Assembly: GCA_048498515.1 (NCBI GenBank)
Contig: JBEHXV010000001.1
Span: forward strand, 186,001-250,000
Length of the DNA: 64,000 nt
Reading direction: 5' to 3'
DNA from: UBA4416 sp048498515
Lineage (GTDB): Bacteria; Bacteroidota; Bacteroidia; B-17B0; Aurantibacillaceae
Position numbers and translations under genes: made by a program. Shown here in pieces: positions 41,770-51,240 of this stretch. The notes beneath the pieces were generated by a model. That model did not search any database. It saw only the letters and a program-made list of their open reading frames with translations, and was not told the origin of the DNA. Each line of letters opens with the position of its first letter. The stretch's first letter is position 1.

Positions 41770-43917
41770 ATGCGCAAAGATTTTTCAAACATAGATTACA
41801 AAAAAAATTCTGAGCAAGCTGTTTCACAACCAGAAACAACGAACCAGAAACCAGAAACATTCCTTACTCCCGAACAGATCGAAGTTAAATCAACTTATAC
41901 AACAGCCGACACCAAAGCCTTTGAGCATTTAAACTTTGGCGCGGGCCTCCCCCCTTACTTACGTGGCCCATATACGAGTATGTATGTGCAAAACCCATGG
42001 ACCATAAGGCAATATGCAGGCTTTAGTACAGCTGAAGAAAGTAACGCGTTTTATCGCAGGAATTTAGCGGCCGGTCAAAAAGGCCTCTCCGTTGCTTTTG
42101 ACCTTGCCACGCACCGCGGTTATGATAGCGACCACGAACGTGTGGTGGGCGATGTGGGAAAAGCCGGTGTTGCTATTGATTCTATCCTTGATATGAAAGT
42201 GCTGTTCGACCAGATCCCGCTTGACCAAATGAGTGTGAGCATGACCATGAACGGCGCGGTATTGCCTATCCTTGCCTTTTACATTGTAGCTGCCGAGGAA
42301 CAGGGTGTGAGCATGGACAAATTATCGGGCACCATTCAAAATGATATTTTAAAGGAATTTATGGTGCGTAATACCTACATCTATCCGCCGGAAAGTTCCA
42401 TGAAGATCATTGCCGATATTTTTGAGTTCACCTCTCAAAAAATGCCAAAGTTCAATTCCATTTCCATTAGCGGTTACCATATGCAGGAAGCCGGCGCTAC
42501 CGCCGATATTGAATTGGCGTATACTTTGGCCGATGGATTGGAATACATCCGTACCGGTATCAAAGCAGGATTGAACATTGACGATTTTGCTCCCCGCCTT
42601 TCTTTCTTTTGGGCCATAGGCATGAACCATTTTATGGAAATTGCCAAAATGCGCGCGGCACGTATGCTCTGGGCAAAAATGGTAAAACAGTTCAATCCAA
42701 AAAAAGAAAAAAGCATGGCATTGCGCACGCATTGCCAAACCAGCGGCTGGAGCTTAACCGAGCAGGACCCTTTTAATAATGTAACCCGCACCTGTGTGGA
42801 GGCACTGGCAGCTGCCATGGGTCATACACAAAGTTTGCATACCAACGCGCTGGATGAAGCCATTGCCTTGCCAACCGATTTCAGCGCGCGCATTGCCCGC
42901 AACACCCAAATTTATTTGCAGCAGGAAACCAATATTTGCAAAGTGGTGGACCCATGGGCCGGTTCTTACTATGTGGAAACCTTAACCCATGAGCTCACAC
43001 ATAAAGCATGGACTTTGATAGAAGAAGTTGAAAAACTGGGAGGCATGGCAAAAGCCATTGAAACCGGTATTCCAAAAATGCGCATTGAAGAAGCGGCTGC
43101 AAGAAAGCAGGCCCGCATTGACGGCGGAAAAGATGTGATTGTTGGTGTGAACTTATATCAAACCGATGAAAAAACAAACATCGATATTTTAGATGTTGAC
43201 AATGCCAAAGTAAGAACACAACAACTGGAACGACTAGCAAAACTCAGAGCCGAAAGAAATCCGGCAGAGGTTGAAAAAGCGTTGAACGCACTCACCGAAG
43301 CTGCCAAAACGGGCAAAGGCAATTTGCTGGAGCTGGCTATTAACGCGGCCCGTGTACGTTGCAGCCTGGGAGAAATTTCATTTGCCCTGGAAAAGGTATT
43401 CGGTCGTTACAAAGCTAATATCCGGAGCATTGCCGGTGTTTACAGTAAAGAAATAAGCATGGATAAATACTTTTTACAAGCCAAGGAATTAGCCGATACA
43501 TTCGCCGCGCTCGATGGTCGTCGCCCACGCATCATGATCGCGAAAATGGGACAGGATGGGCATGACAGAGGAGCCAAGGTGATATCAACCAGCTTTGCCG
43601 ATATGGGCTTTGATGTGGACATTGGCCCCTTGTTCCAAACACCGGCTGAGGCCGCCAAACAGGCCGTGGAAAACGACGTGCATATTTTAGGTGTTTCTTC
43701 CTTAGCGGCCGGGCACAAAACGTTGGTCCCGCAGGTAATTGAAGAACTAAAAAAATACGGACGCGAAGATATTATGGTTATTGCCGGAGGCGTGATCCCT
43801 CAGCAGGATTACGATTTCCTGTACAAAGCCGGTGTATCGGGCGTGTTTGGCCCTGGCACGGTCATTAGCAAATCGGCCATTGATATTTTAGAAAAATTAA
43901 TTGAGAAAACTAAATAA
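41770..43917 (+). CDS. mutB: Methylmalonyl-CoA mutase large (alpha) subunit
   Basis: The 715-residue protein contains the full TIM-barrel (residues about 60-560, with FDLATHRGYDSDHERVVGDV and MTMNGAVLPILAFYIVAAEE) and the C-terminal cobalamin-binding domain (about 585-715), where GQDGHDRGAKV supplies the lower-axial His (about 598) and GVSSLAAGHKTLVPQ and AGGVIPQQDYDFL follow. It catalyses the adenosylcobalamin-dependent carbon-skeleton rearrangement of methylmalonyl-CoA. It starts 7 nt after the small subunit. No epimerase, MeaB GTPase or adenosyltransferase gene lies nearby. Confidence 0.97.
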   Translation: MRKDFSNIDYKKNSEQAVSQPETTNQKPETFLTPEQIEVKSTYTTADTKAFEHLNFGAGLPPYLRGPYTSMYVQNPWTIRQYAGFSTAEESNAFYRRNLAAGQKGLSVAFDLATHRGYDSDHERVVGDVGKAGVAIDSILDMKVLFDQIPLDQMSVSMTMNGAVLPILAFYIVAAEEQGVSMDKLSGTIQNDILKEFMVRNTYIYPPESSMKIIADIFEFTSQKMPKFNSISISGYHMQEAGATADIELAYTLADGLEYIRTGIKAGLNIDDFAPRLSFFWAIGMNHFMEIAKMRAARMLWAKMVKQFNPKKEKSMALRTHCQTSGWSLTEQDPFNNVTRTCVEALAAAMGHTQSLHTNALDEAIALPTDFSARIARNTQIYLQQETNICKVVDPWAGSYYVETLTHELTHKAWTLIEEVEKLGGMAKAIETGIPKMRIEEAAARKQARIDGGKDVIVGVNLYQTDEKTNIDILDVDNAKVRTQQLERLAKLRAERNPAEVEKALNALTEAAKTGKGNLLELAINAARVRCSLGEISFALEKVFGRYKANIRSIAGVYSKEISMDKYFLQAKELADTFAALDGRRPRIMIAKMGQDGHDRGAKVISTSFADMGFDVDIGPLFQTPAEAAKQAVENDVHILGVSSLAAGHKTLVPQVIEELKKYGREDIMVIAGGVIPQQDYDFLYKAGVSGVFGPGTVISKSAIDILEKLIEKTK

Positions 43918-43929
43918 GCTTTCAACTAA

Positions 43930-44283
43930 ATGCCTAAAGGACTTATTACCATATTATTGCTTATTGCCTCCAACACCTTTATGACCATTGCCTGGTACGG
44001 CCACCTCAAATTTAAAAATGTGGGAATGCCGCTGGCTATTGCCATTAGTTGGGGCATAGCCCTGCTCGAATACAGCTTAATGGTTCCTGCCAATAAAATA
44101 GGCAGTAATATTAATGGCGGACCTTTCAATATGTTCCAGTTAAAGATCATTCAGGAGGTTATTTCCATTAGTGTTTTTGTGATCTTTACCCTGCTGGTAT
44201 TTAAAACAGAAACATTGAGATGGAACCATATCATAGGTTTCCTGTGTTTGTTTATTGCTGTCTATTTCTTTTTCAAAAAATAA
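43930..44283 (+). CDS. DUF486 small membrane protein
   Basis: The 117-residue protein has four hydrophobic helices and the DUF486 blocks NTFMTIAWYGHLKFK, AISWGIALLEYSLMVPANKI and LKIIQEVISISVFVIFTLLV. The fold resembles small multidrug-resistance/DMT transporters; substrate unknown. It follows the mutase gene by 12 nt and precedes holA by 9 nt, so it is probably carried on the same transcript. Confidence 0.92.
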   Translation: MPKGLITILLLIASNTFMTIAWYGHLKFKNVGMPLAIAISWGIALLEYSLMVPANKIGSNINGGPFNMFQLKIIQEVISISVFVIFTLLVFKTETLRWNHIIGFLCLFIAVYFFFKK

Positions 44284-44292
44284 AAATACTAC

Positions 44293-45360
44293 TTGAAAGA
44301 AGTCACACAAATATTAACCGACCTTAAACGCAAGATCTTTAAACCTGTTTATTTTTTAAGCGGTGAAGAGGCTTATTACATTGACCTGGTAAGCGATTAC
44401 ATTGAAAAAAATGTGCTGGACGAAAGCGAGCAGGAATTCAACCAAACCATTTTATACGGAAAAGAAGCGGATATGAACACCATCATATCGGCTGCCAAAC
44501 GCTTCCCTATGATGAGCGAATACCAGGTTGTCATTGTAAAGGAGGCACAGAATTTAAAAGAACTTGGCAAAAGCGGTGGCGGTGATGATGAGGAAGACGA
44601 TGCCCCTGTAAAAAAATCAACAGGCACCAGTAATGCACTGGCCGCTTACTTACAGCAGCCCCAAACCTCAACCATACTGGTATTTTGCTACAAATACAAA
44701 ACACTCGATAAACGAAGCGCGGTCTACAAATCGCTGCAAAAGAATCATGTCTTCCTGGAGACAAAAAAATTGTATGATAATAAAATCCCGGAATGGATCA
44801 CTGATTTTGTGCAGGAACATAAATTCAAGATCGGGCCAAAAGCCTCTTTCTTACTTGCTGAGTTTTTAGGGAACGACCTTTCAAAAATTTCCAATGAGGT
44901 GGAGAAACTCTTCATCAATTTAAAGGAAGGCGAAGAAGTAACAGCCGAAGCGGTGCAGGATAACATTGGCATCAGCAAGGAATTTAATGTGTTTGAGCTG
45001 CAGGATGCTTTGGCAAAAAAGGATATTTTAAAAGCGAACCGCATCATCAATTATTTTTCGGCCAACGAAAAAGAACACCCTGCTGTAATGACCTTAAGTA
45101 CCCTGTACGGCTATTTTTCAAAAATACTCTTATACCATTTCTCTCCCGATAAATCAAAATTTGCTGTTGCATCGGCATTAGGAGTAAACCCATTTTTTGT
45201 GGATGGCTACGTGAAAGCTGCGCAAAATTATAACACCGGAAAATTAAAAGCCATTTTTGGTTATTTAAAGGAATACGACCTTAAAACCAAGGGCGTTGAC
45301 AACAGCGGCGTGAATAACGGAGAGTTGATGAAGGAGCTAATATTTAAGACTTTGCATTAA
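44293..45360 (+). CDS. holA: DNA polymerase III delta subunit (clamp loader), TTG start
   Basis: The 355-residue protein matches HolA: FKPVYFLSGEEAYYIDLVSD (N-terminal AAA-like domain I), RFPMMSEYQVVIVKEAQNL, then GNDLSKISNEVEKLFIN and EFNVFELQDALAKKD, and a C-terminal collar domain. It opens the sliding clamp in the replication clamp loader. Translation starts at TTG 44293: an in-frame TAA lies four codons upstream, and the first ATG would remove 59 residues including the conserved FLSGEE motif. The start site is therefore effectively forced. Confidence 0.93.
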   Translation: MKEVTQILTDLKRKIFKPVYFLSGEEAYYIDLVSDYIEKNVLDESEQEFNQTILYGKEADMNTIISAAKRFPMMSEYQVVIVKEAQNLKELGKSGGGDDEEDDAPVKKSTGTSNALAAYLQQPQTSTILVFCYKYKTLDKRSAVYKSLQKNHVFLETKKLYDNKIPEWITDFVQEHKFKIGPKASFLLAEFLGNDLSKISNEVEKLFINLKEGEEVTAEAVQDNIGISKEFNVFELQDALAKKDILKANRIINYFSANEKEHPAVMTLSTLYGYFSKILLYHFSPDKSKFAVASALGVNPFFVDGYVKAAQNYNTGKLKAIFGYLKEYDLKTKGVDNSGVNNGELMKELIFKTLH

Positions 45361-45375
45361 GTATGAAGTAAAACC

Positions 45376-47340
45376 ATGAAAACAAAGCTCTTCCTTCTCA
45401 TAGCTTTTTTCCTTCACATTAATCAAAGCTTCTCGCAGTTAAAAGGCAGCAGCTACCAGTTCCCTGAGCGGTTTAGCGCAAATTATTTTTTTGATCCACA
45501 CACATCCTATCTGCACATTAAGGATTTCCAGGTTGAGGGAATTTCGAAAAATGAAATGGAATATTACAAGATTAGAAACACGTACAATCTTCAGCGTGAA
45601 TTTGATGCTAATGCGTTTTACCTTGAATGGTATGACCTTGAAAAATACCTGACACGGATTGTAGATTCGATCATGCCGGTCGGTATCAAAGCAAAAGAAC
45701 ATTTTAAAGTATATATCAGGAGAAATCCCAACTATAAAATAGAGGTCCTGGGAAATGGCTCTGTCTTTATAAACATTGGTACTTTGGCTGTTTGTAAAAA
45801 TGAAACCGACCTTAGCTACCTGGTGGCCCATGAAATCTATCATACCTTCTTTGGCAATGGTTTAAAAATGAAAGAAGAATATAATAAATTAATGGAAGGG
45901 AAGAAAAAGGAATTAAACGTTGCCAACAAAAAATTAAACCTGATCTTTTCAGAAAAGGCAAAATCAGAACTACAGGCCGATTCTTTTGCTTACAGTTGCC
46001 TGCAAAAATCGCAGCAAAGCCTGAAAAAATTAGAAATGACCTTGAACATGCTGCAATATGTAGAAGGCCGGTTTCTTACTTATTATGGCGGAACTTATCA
46101 TATCGAGTACAGCACCATATCGGCACCCTCATTGAAAAGCGATACAAGTTTTTTCCGTCTCAAATTTCTTCAATATGTTCGCCAAAAAAACAACGCGTAC
46201 AGTAGCAATTACATTATCGATTCGCTTTATTTTTCTAAATTAAAAAAAATTACGCATGAGGAATGCAAAAAAATATGCCTGGAAAATGGCGACTACAGAG
46301 GGCTTTTAAAACTCTCGTTCAGCGATTATGTACTTGGCGATAATAGTCCCAAAAACCTGTTTAATATTTTTGAACCCTTAAGACGCTTATTATACCTGAA
46401 ACCCGGATTAAGCAAAAAAGGTTTTTTAGCTGAAGAGCTTTTCTATAAAGAGTTTGAACTCACCAATTACAGTATTCTTAAAAAGCCGGAATACCTGTTC
46501 ATTGATTCTCTTGATCTCATTAAGGCATCCAGCCATCCCCTTTTAAAAACCGAAGAAAAACCATTTTACACTTACCTTGAGGCCTATTTATACTTTGCCG
46601 GTTTAGCGGAAGAAAAAGGATTCAATGAGGCAACATTCAGTAAGGCTCTGTATTATTTTTCTAAAAAAGAGGATAAGGATTTTAAAGAAAATTTAAAAAA
46701 ATACCTTGAAAAAGGAGGTGGTTTGTATACCAGTTTTGCTAAAAACCTCGATCAGTTTGGAGCTCCATACATTAACAAAGGAAAAACGAACATTATTATA
46801 GACAATTCGACAAACTACTCCGACAATTATTACCAATCATTATTTAGAATTAAACATAACAACGACATTCATAAGATTTTCGCGCGAGACACGGGCAAAG
46901 TCAGTCTTATACTTTACAATGAGTTACTAGGGATAAGGCCAAAACTATTACACGATTATCAAAAGCTTTGCCGGAATATCGATCAGGTTTATGGATCATT
47001 TTCTGAAAAATACTATAAAAAGAGTTACATGACTAAAGAAACAATGGAGGAACGGGATTTACGGAACAAATACAATGACAACGTGTTAATTTATGTCCCC
47101 GATTGGTACAACTGGTTTATCGAGAATAATTTTAACGGGGTGGCTTACCAAAAAATATATTATGAATATGAAACAAATCGCGATACGACAGAATCAGAAA
47201 ATTCATACTCACTTAGCTATATAAACTTTTTCGACAACAGGCCTTTCTATGGGAAATGTGAAAGAAATAAAACATTAAAATTGCAAACCACAACAGAGAT
47301 GGTTGCCGATCTAAGAAAATACCTGTTTTATAAGGAATAA
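45376..47340 (+). CDS. Secreted M48-like zincin of unknown function
   Basis: The 654-residue protein has a signal peptide (about 1-21, INQSFSQ) and a zincin motif H152-E-I-Y-H156 in YLVAHEIYHTFF. A downstream E198-L-Q-A-D202-S-F-A-Y fits the third ligand and Asp of M48-type peptidases. This active-site domain lies in the first 230 residues; the remaining 420 are helical and rich in Tyr, Lys and Leu and have no family that I recognise. It has no T9SS domain, so it is probably periplasmic. Its stop codon touches the stop of the convergent VWA gene. Confidence 0.7.
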   Translation: MKTKLFLLIAFFLHINQSFSQLKGSSYQFPERFSANYFFDPHTSYLHIKDFQVEGISKNEMEYYKIRNTYNLQREFDANAFYLEWYDLEKYLTRIVDSIMPVGIKAKEHFKVYIRRNPNYKIEVLGNGSVFINIGTLAVCKNETDLSYLVAHEIYHTFFGNGLKMKEEYNKLMEGKKKELNVANKKLNLIFSEKAKSELQADSFAYSCLQKSQQSLKKLEMTLNMLQYVEGRFLTYYGGTYHIEYSTISAPSLKSDTSFFRLKFLQYVRQKNNAYSSNYIIDSLYFSKLKKITHEECKKICLENGDYRGLLKLSFSDYVLGDNSPKNLFNIFEPLRRLLYLKPGLSKKGFLAEELFYKEFELTNYSILKKPEYLFIDSLDLIKASSHPLLKTEEKPFYTYLEAYLYFAGLAEEKGFNEATFSKALYYFSKKEDKDFKENLKKYLEKGGGLYTSFAKNLDQFGAPYINKGKTNIIIDNSTNYSDNYYQSLFRIKHNNDIHKIFARDTGKVSLILYNELLGIRPKLLHDYQKLCRNIDQVYGSFSEKYYKKSYMTKETMEERDLRNKYNDNVLIYVPDWYNWFIENNFNGVAYQKIYYEYETNRDTTESENSYSLSYINFFDNRPFYGKCERNKTLKLQTTTEMVADLRKYLFYKE

Positions 47341-48726
47341 CTAATTTTTATACAATTCCACTTTCGTTTCCACATCCGAACGAACAGTAAACTTCTTTTC
47401 GATGGTATAAATAGAGCCTTTTAAACTCCTGGCCCTCCACTCTATCCTGTAATTGCCCGGCTGCAGGTAATACACCTGCGAAGTGCTGCTGTTTAAATTA
47501 CACACCCATTCCAGTTTTTTGGTATCCTTTAAAATACAACCATCACCATTATCCAAAGCCTTTACAGTGAGCAAACCCGCATTGGGTATTTCCACTATTT
47601 TAGTTTGTGATTGGGTTACTGTTACCGAGTTAATATAAATTCTTGGCAGGGTTAGTATTTCCAGGTCATAGTTTCCGGTAATGTATTTTTCGGTGGTGTT
47701 CATTTGCTGCACATTCAGCGTTTGCATGTTGCCACTGCCCTTTCGCACAATGCTTTTTATTTTCTCGTTAAAATTATAAACGCCCTGCGGCCTTCTCAAC
47801 TCAATGAAACCCTGTGGCGCGTCGATGGGAAAGATCGTATGTTTTCCCGGCGTAATTTTTATTTCCTTGCTTTCGGTTGGTGGTATGGTGTGGGCAATGA
47901 CTTTATAGGTCGGAAAATCATCAATATATAAGGTGTCAGGATTGTTCAACCTGTTTAATGTATGAATATAGTTGTAAGCATAATTGCCCGTAGCTGTATT
48001 GTAAAAGGTCATGTTCACATTGGTTTCTGCAGGCAGCGATTTGGAGTCGAGTAGGTTTACCTGCGCCGATGTTTTATTTAATTTTTGTTTGGAAATGATA
48101 GTGCTGATATCGGTAATGGTATTCGCGTTATCAAAGTCAAAATAATCGCCCACACATTCAAAGGTTTTTATTTGCTCCACACTTAAACCAATGCCAATGA
48201 TAAAGGGCTTAAACACGATCCCTTTTTCCATCAACTTTTGCCTTGCTTTACAAGGATCGCCCTCGCACTCTTCTATTCCATCGGTAATTAAAATAATGGT
48301 ATTCACCGCCTTGGTATCCGGAAAATCGTTGGCCGATTCGGTAAGCGAATGCTCAATGGGGGTAATGCCCGTTGGCTTCGCTTCGGCTACCTTTGCTTTT
48401 ATAAGAGAAATGTTGTTCTTACCAAACGGAACCACCAGTTTCGAGTCTTTACAATCGCCCGGCGGGTATTTCATGGTATGCCCGTACATACGTAAGGCAA
48501 ACTGAATATTCTTTTGTTTATTTAAGCTATCAAGGAATTTATAAAATAACTCTTTGGCGTCCTCAATTCGTGTTGAATTGTTGTGCTTTGCTTTCATGCT
48601 ATTGCTGGCATCAAATACAAAGAGCACTCGTGTGAGCGAGGGTTCTATTTTTTTTACCTGCGCAGTAATAGGAATTACAGCCAGTAAAAAAAGGAGACTA
48701 AAAACAATGTAGCGGCTTAAGCTCAT
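47341..48726 (-). CDS. Secreted von Willebrand factor A domain protein
   Basis: The 461-residue protein has a signal peptide (about 1-22) and a VWA domain (about 30-205): VLFVFDASNSMKAKHNN carries the metal-ion site D-x-S-x-S, then a Thr in TGITPIEHSL and TDGIEECEGDPC complete the MIDAS. Residues 215-461 contain beta-rich repeats (GNYDLEILTLPRI-like) likely forming Ig-like domains. It could bind protein ligands in the envelope, possibly as part of a surface or secretion complex. It is convergent with the M48-like gene with no intergenic gap. Confidence 0.87.
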   Translation of the reverse strand: MSLSRYIVFSLLFLLAVIPITAQVKKIEPSLTRVLFVFDASNSMKAKHNNSTRIEDAKELFYKFLDSLNKQKNIQFALRMYGHTMKYPPGDCKDSKLVVPFGKNNISLIKAKVAEAKPTGITPIEHSLTESANDFPDTKAVNTIILITDGIEECEGDPCKARQKLMEKGIVFKPFIIGIGLSVEQIKTFECVGDYFDFDNANTITDISTIISKQKLNKTSAQVNLLDSKSLPAETNVNMTFYNTATGNYAYNYIHTLNRLNNPDTLYIDDFPTYKVIAHTIPPTESKEIKITPGKHTIFPIDAPQGFIELRRPQGVYNFNEKIKSIVRKGSGNMQTLNVQQMNTTEKYITGNYDLEILTLPRIYINSVTVTQSQTKIVEIPNAGLLTVKALDNGDGCILKDTKKLEWVCNLNSSTSQVYYLQPGNYRIEWRARSLKGSIYTIEKKFTVRSDVETKVELYKN

Positions 48727-48839
48727 AACAGTATAACCTCAAAATTAAATGAGGTTACAAGTATAAATCAGAAGAAAAAGAAAACTTATTAAAAACGCGG
48801 TGCTAAGAAACCAGTGTTTCTACAAGCAACTCCTTGTTA

Positions 48840-49058
48840 TTAATTAACAATAGTGCATGTTTTTGTATCATAGGTGCTCACATTAGACTTAGCCGCGCAG
48901 GCCGATTGAGCTTTATCCCTGCTTTTTTCTTTGTAATTACTCTTTTCGGTGTTTTTATAATTACCGTATTGATCAAAATGCGAACAATCGCATTGATAGT
49001 TTTTCTTACAGGAAAAAAGGAAAATACTTACTCCTAATACTATTAACGTCTTTTTCAT
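48840..49058 (-). CDS. Small cysteine-rich lipoprotein
   Basis: The 72-residue protein has a signal peptide with lipobox LFSC (Cys at about 17), then a short Lys/Asn-rich domain with further Cys in NYQCDCSHFD, SACAAK and KTCTIVN; four cysteines could form two disulfides. It lies downstream of the type B surface protein on the same strand (14-nt gap) and may be a small outer-membrane or surface lipoprotein. No family is recognised. Confidence 0.7.
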   Translation of the reverse strand: MKKTLIVLGVSIFLFSCKKNYQCDCSHFDQYGNYKNTEKSNYKEKSRDKAQSACAAKSNVSTYDTKTCTIVN

Positions 49059-49072
49059 AGTTTTTTATTGGC

Positions 49073-51097
49073 CTACCTCACAATGTTCAAATGACCTTTT
49101 AACTGAATGTATTCGCCGCGGGCATTCTTATATTCAATAATGTAAACGTACACCTCATCGGTAGCGCCATTACCGCTCCAGCCTTCCGTATCGCTGTGGG
49201 TTTCAAACACCTTGGTACCCCAGCGGTCAAATACCATTACTTTGTAATCTGTTTTTTCAACGTATTGCGCAATGGGCAACCAAACCCTGTTTATGCCTTT
49301 TGGCGCAAACGCGTTAGGAACAAATACATTTACCTCAACATAAGCATCGGCCGTGTTTGAACTGGCCACATCCGAAAAGCCATACACATTGCCTCCTCCC
49401 TCTACCGCCTCAACATAATAGGAAAATTTTCCCTGAGCGCTCACAAAATCCTGAACATCGTCGGTATAGAACCGTGTTGTTGCCGATACGTTGTCAAACG
49501 GAACCGGGTCAAAAACCCCGTCAACCGCCCTGTAAATATTATAAGAGGCAACAGTTCCCGACCAGGTTGAATAATCATCCCACGACAGGTGGTTGTAGAA
49601 CAAATTCTCATTATCATGACTTACATGGAGCAAAACTGTTTTAGAGATGTTACTAAACATTCCAGGGTTACCGCAACTATCGGTAATTTGCACTTTGTAG
49701 TAGTAATTCTTTTCCTTTGTCATTACATCTCCATCCACATATGACTGAATGCTACTGCTGGTTGCTGAGTTAAAAGTTAAAGATGTAAAATTGATACCAT
49801 CTTCCGACTTAAATATCGTAGCGCCTTTAAATGGTTTTGTGTTATCTACAGCGTAAGTAATCACTGCCTGACCTCCTATATTTACACTCACCGACCTGAT
49901 ATACACATAACCCGGTCCTTGTGGCGCTTTTGCAAATATGCAAACCGAATTGGTGCTGGATGTAATGGTTTCGCTTGTATTGACTACCCTTACAACATAA
50001 CAGTACGTATCACCCGGATTTAAATTGGCATGAGCATAGGTATTGGTGGTTGTAGAGTCTAAAAATGTGTAAGCGCCGCCATTAATGGAACAATAGATCT
50101 TGTATTGTAAAATTCCTTGCGGGAGGTTCACATAAGAGGTCCACGATAAATTGGAGGTTCTTGAACAAAGGTCAAAACTCCCGGTAAGCACCATGGTTTT
50201 ATGATTTATGCTTGGAATACTTGGAATTCCGCAGCTATCTATAGCTACTATCGAAAAATTTCCGCTATTGGCCGATGAGGTTACCGAATAGGTATAAGAC
50301 GTGTTGTTGTGTCCATAAATGGTATCGATGGGCACCAGGTTACCTGCTGAGTTCTGCTGATAAATAATGTATGCCACCGCGTCGGGCGATGTAGATGGCT
50401 CCCAGCCAACAACAGTTTCCCCGTTATTGGTAATAGAAGCAGAGTCCAGTGCCGGCGTATTTGGTTTATTGCCGTCTGCAAAAAAACCGCCTTTTATATT
50501 TGAGGTGGACGTGCAGCCTGCTGCATCGGATGCTTCCACTTTATAATTATAATAAATACTGCATACCGAGGTGGTATCGTTGTAATTAAAATTATTGCCT
50601 ACATATATCGGCGTCCAGGGGCCGGGAGGCGTTTGCCTTGAAACAGTAAATGTAGGCGAGGCAGAAGGCAGTAAGGGCGTACGGGTAGCATTCCAGTTCA
50701 AAATAGCCATCCAGCCGGGATTAGCAAGATTTAAAAAAATGGTTCTTAAGGTATCGGAAGGACTTGATGTAGCGGTGCCAGCACTGCTCAATGTTTTAAT
50801 ATAATAATACTGCGATTGCACATTCCCCATGCCCGATAAATGTGTGTAGCTTGTTTGTCCGTAGGTGTTTATGGTTGCTACGGGACCTCCAAAGGGTCCG
50901 AATTGCGATGGCGAGGTAAAGATCTGGTAACTTGTAAAAAGCCCTCCCGGATCGGGCGGAATAATCCATGTCAACGTCACATTTCCGGCTGCGTCAACGG
51001 ATAAACACCTCAGCGAAGGCGCAGGTACCTGGGCCCGTAAATGGCCGCAGATGAAAAGGTTAAGAACAATAAAAAGATATAAACCTGTTTTTTTCAA
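49073..51097 (-). CDS. T9SS type B protein with fibronectin type III-like domains
   Basis: The 674-residue protein has a signal peptide (MKKTGLYLFIVLNLFICGHL, then RAQ). At least five fibronectin-III-like segments follow, for example APSLRCLSVDAAGNVTLTWI, TNNGETVVGWEPS, SRTSNLSWTSYVNLPQG and FYNHLSWDDYSTWSG. Each has a T/W strand and a Y-x-I-Y-strand pattern. The C-terminus (VNVFVPNAFAPKGINRVWLP ... EVYVYIIEYKNARGEYIQLK) is the type B T9SS sorting domain. It is likely a surface adhesin or extracellular structural protein. The gene heads a two-gene minus-strand unit with the small lipoprotein. Confidence 0.88.
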   Translation of the reverse strand: MKKTGLYLFIVLNLFICGHLRAQVPAPSLRCLSVDAAGNVTLTWIIPPDPGGLFTSYQIFTSPSQFGPFGGPVATINTYGQTSYTHLSGMGNVQSQYYYIKTLSSAGTATSSPSDTLRTIFLNLANPGWMAILNWNATRTPLLPSASPTFTVSRQTPPGPWTPIYVGNNFNYNDTTSVCSIYYNYKVEASDAAGCTSTSNIKGGFFADGNKPNTPALDSASITNNGETVVGWEPSTSPDAVAYIIYQQNSAGNLVPIDTIYGHNNTSYTYSVTSSANSGNFSIVAIDSCGIPSIPSINHKTMVLTGSFDLCSRTSNLSWTSYVNLPQGILQYKIYCSINGGAYTFLDSTTTNTYAHANLNPGDTYCYVVRVVNTSETITSSTNSVCIFAKAPQGPGYVYIRSVSVNIGGQAVITYAVDNTKPFKGATIFKSEDGINFTSLTFNSATSSSIQSYVDGDVMTKEKNYYYKVQITDSCGNPGMFSNISKTVLLHVSHDNENLFYNHLSWDDYSTWSGTVASYNIYRAVDGVFDPVPFDNVSATTRFYTDDVQDFVSAQGKFSYYVEAVEGGGNVYGFSDVASSNTADAYVEVNVFVPNAFAPKGINRVWLPIAQYVEKTDYKVMVFDRWGTKVFETHSDTEGWSGNGATDEVYVYIIEYKNARGEYIQLKGHLNIVR

Positions 51098-51209
51098 TTA
51101 AACGCTTGTAATTCAGCTACAAAGTAACGAAAATAAGCCCGTTTTAGTACATAAATTTTGTGAAATCTATTAAAAAGCAGGTTTTAATGAGCAGGTAATT
51201 TAAAAACGA

Positions 51210-51217
51210 TATTTTTG
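51210..51217 (+). promoter_or_regulatory. -7 promoter element for the thiolase gene
   Basis: TATTTTTG matches TAnnTTTG, 23 nt upstream of the ATG at 51241. A -33 TTTG is not present at the usual distance, so strength is uncertain. Confidence 0.5.
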
Positions 51218-51240
51218 TAGCTCAAAACTATCATTGTACT

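Noticed and set aside
48731..48757. TAACCTC/GAGGTTA hairpin as terminator between the small lipoprotein and VWA genes
   Set aside because: The stem is 7 bp with a 10-nt AT loop and no T-run on the minus strand; too weak to call.
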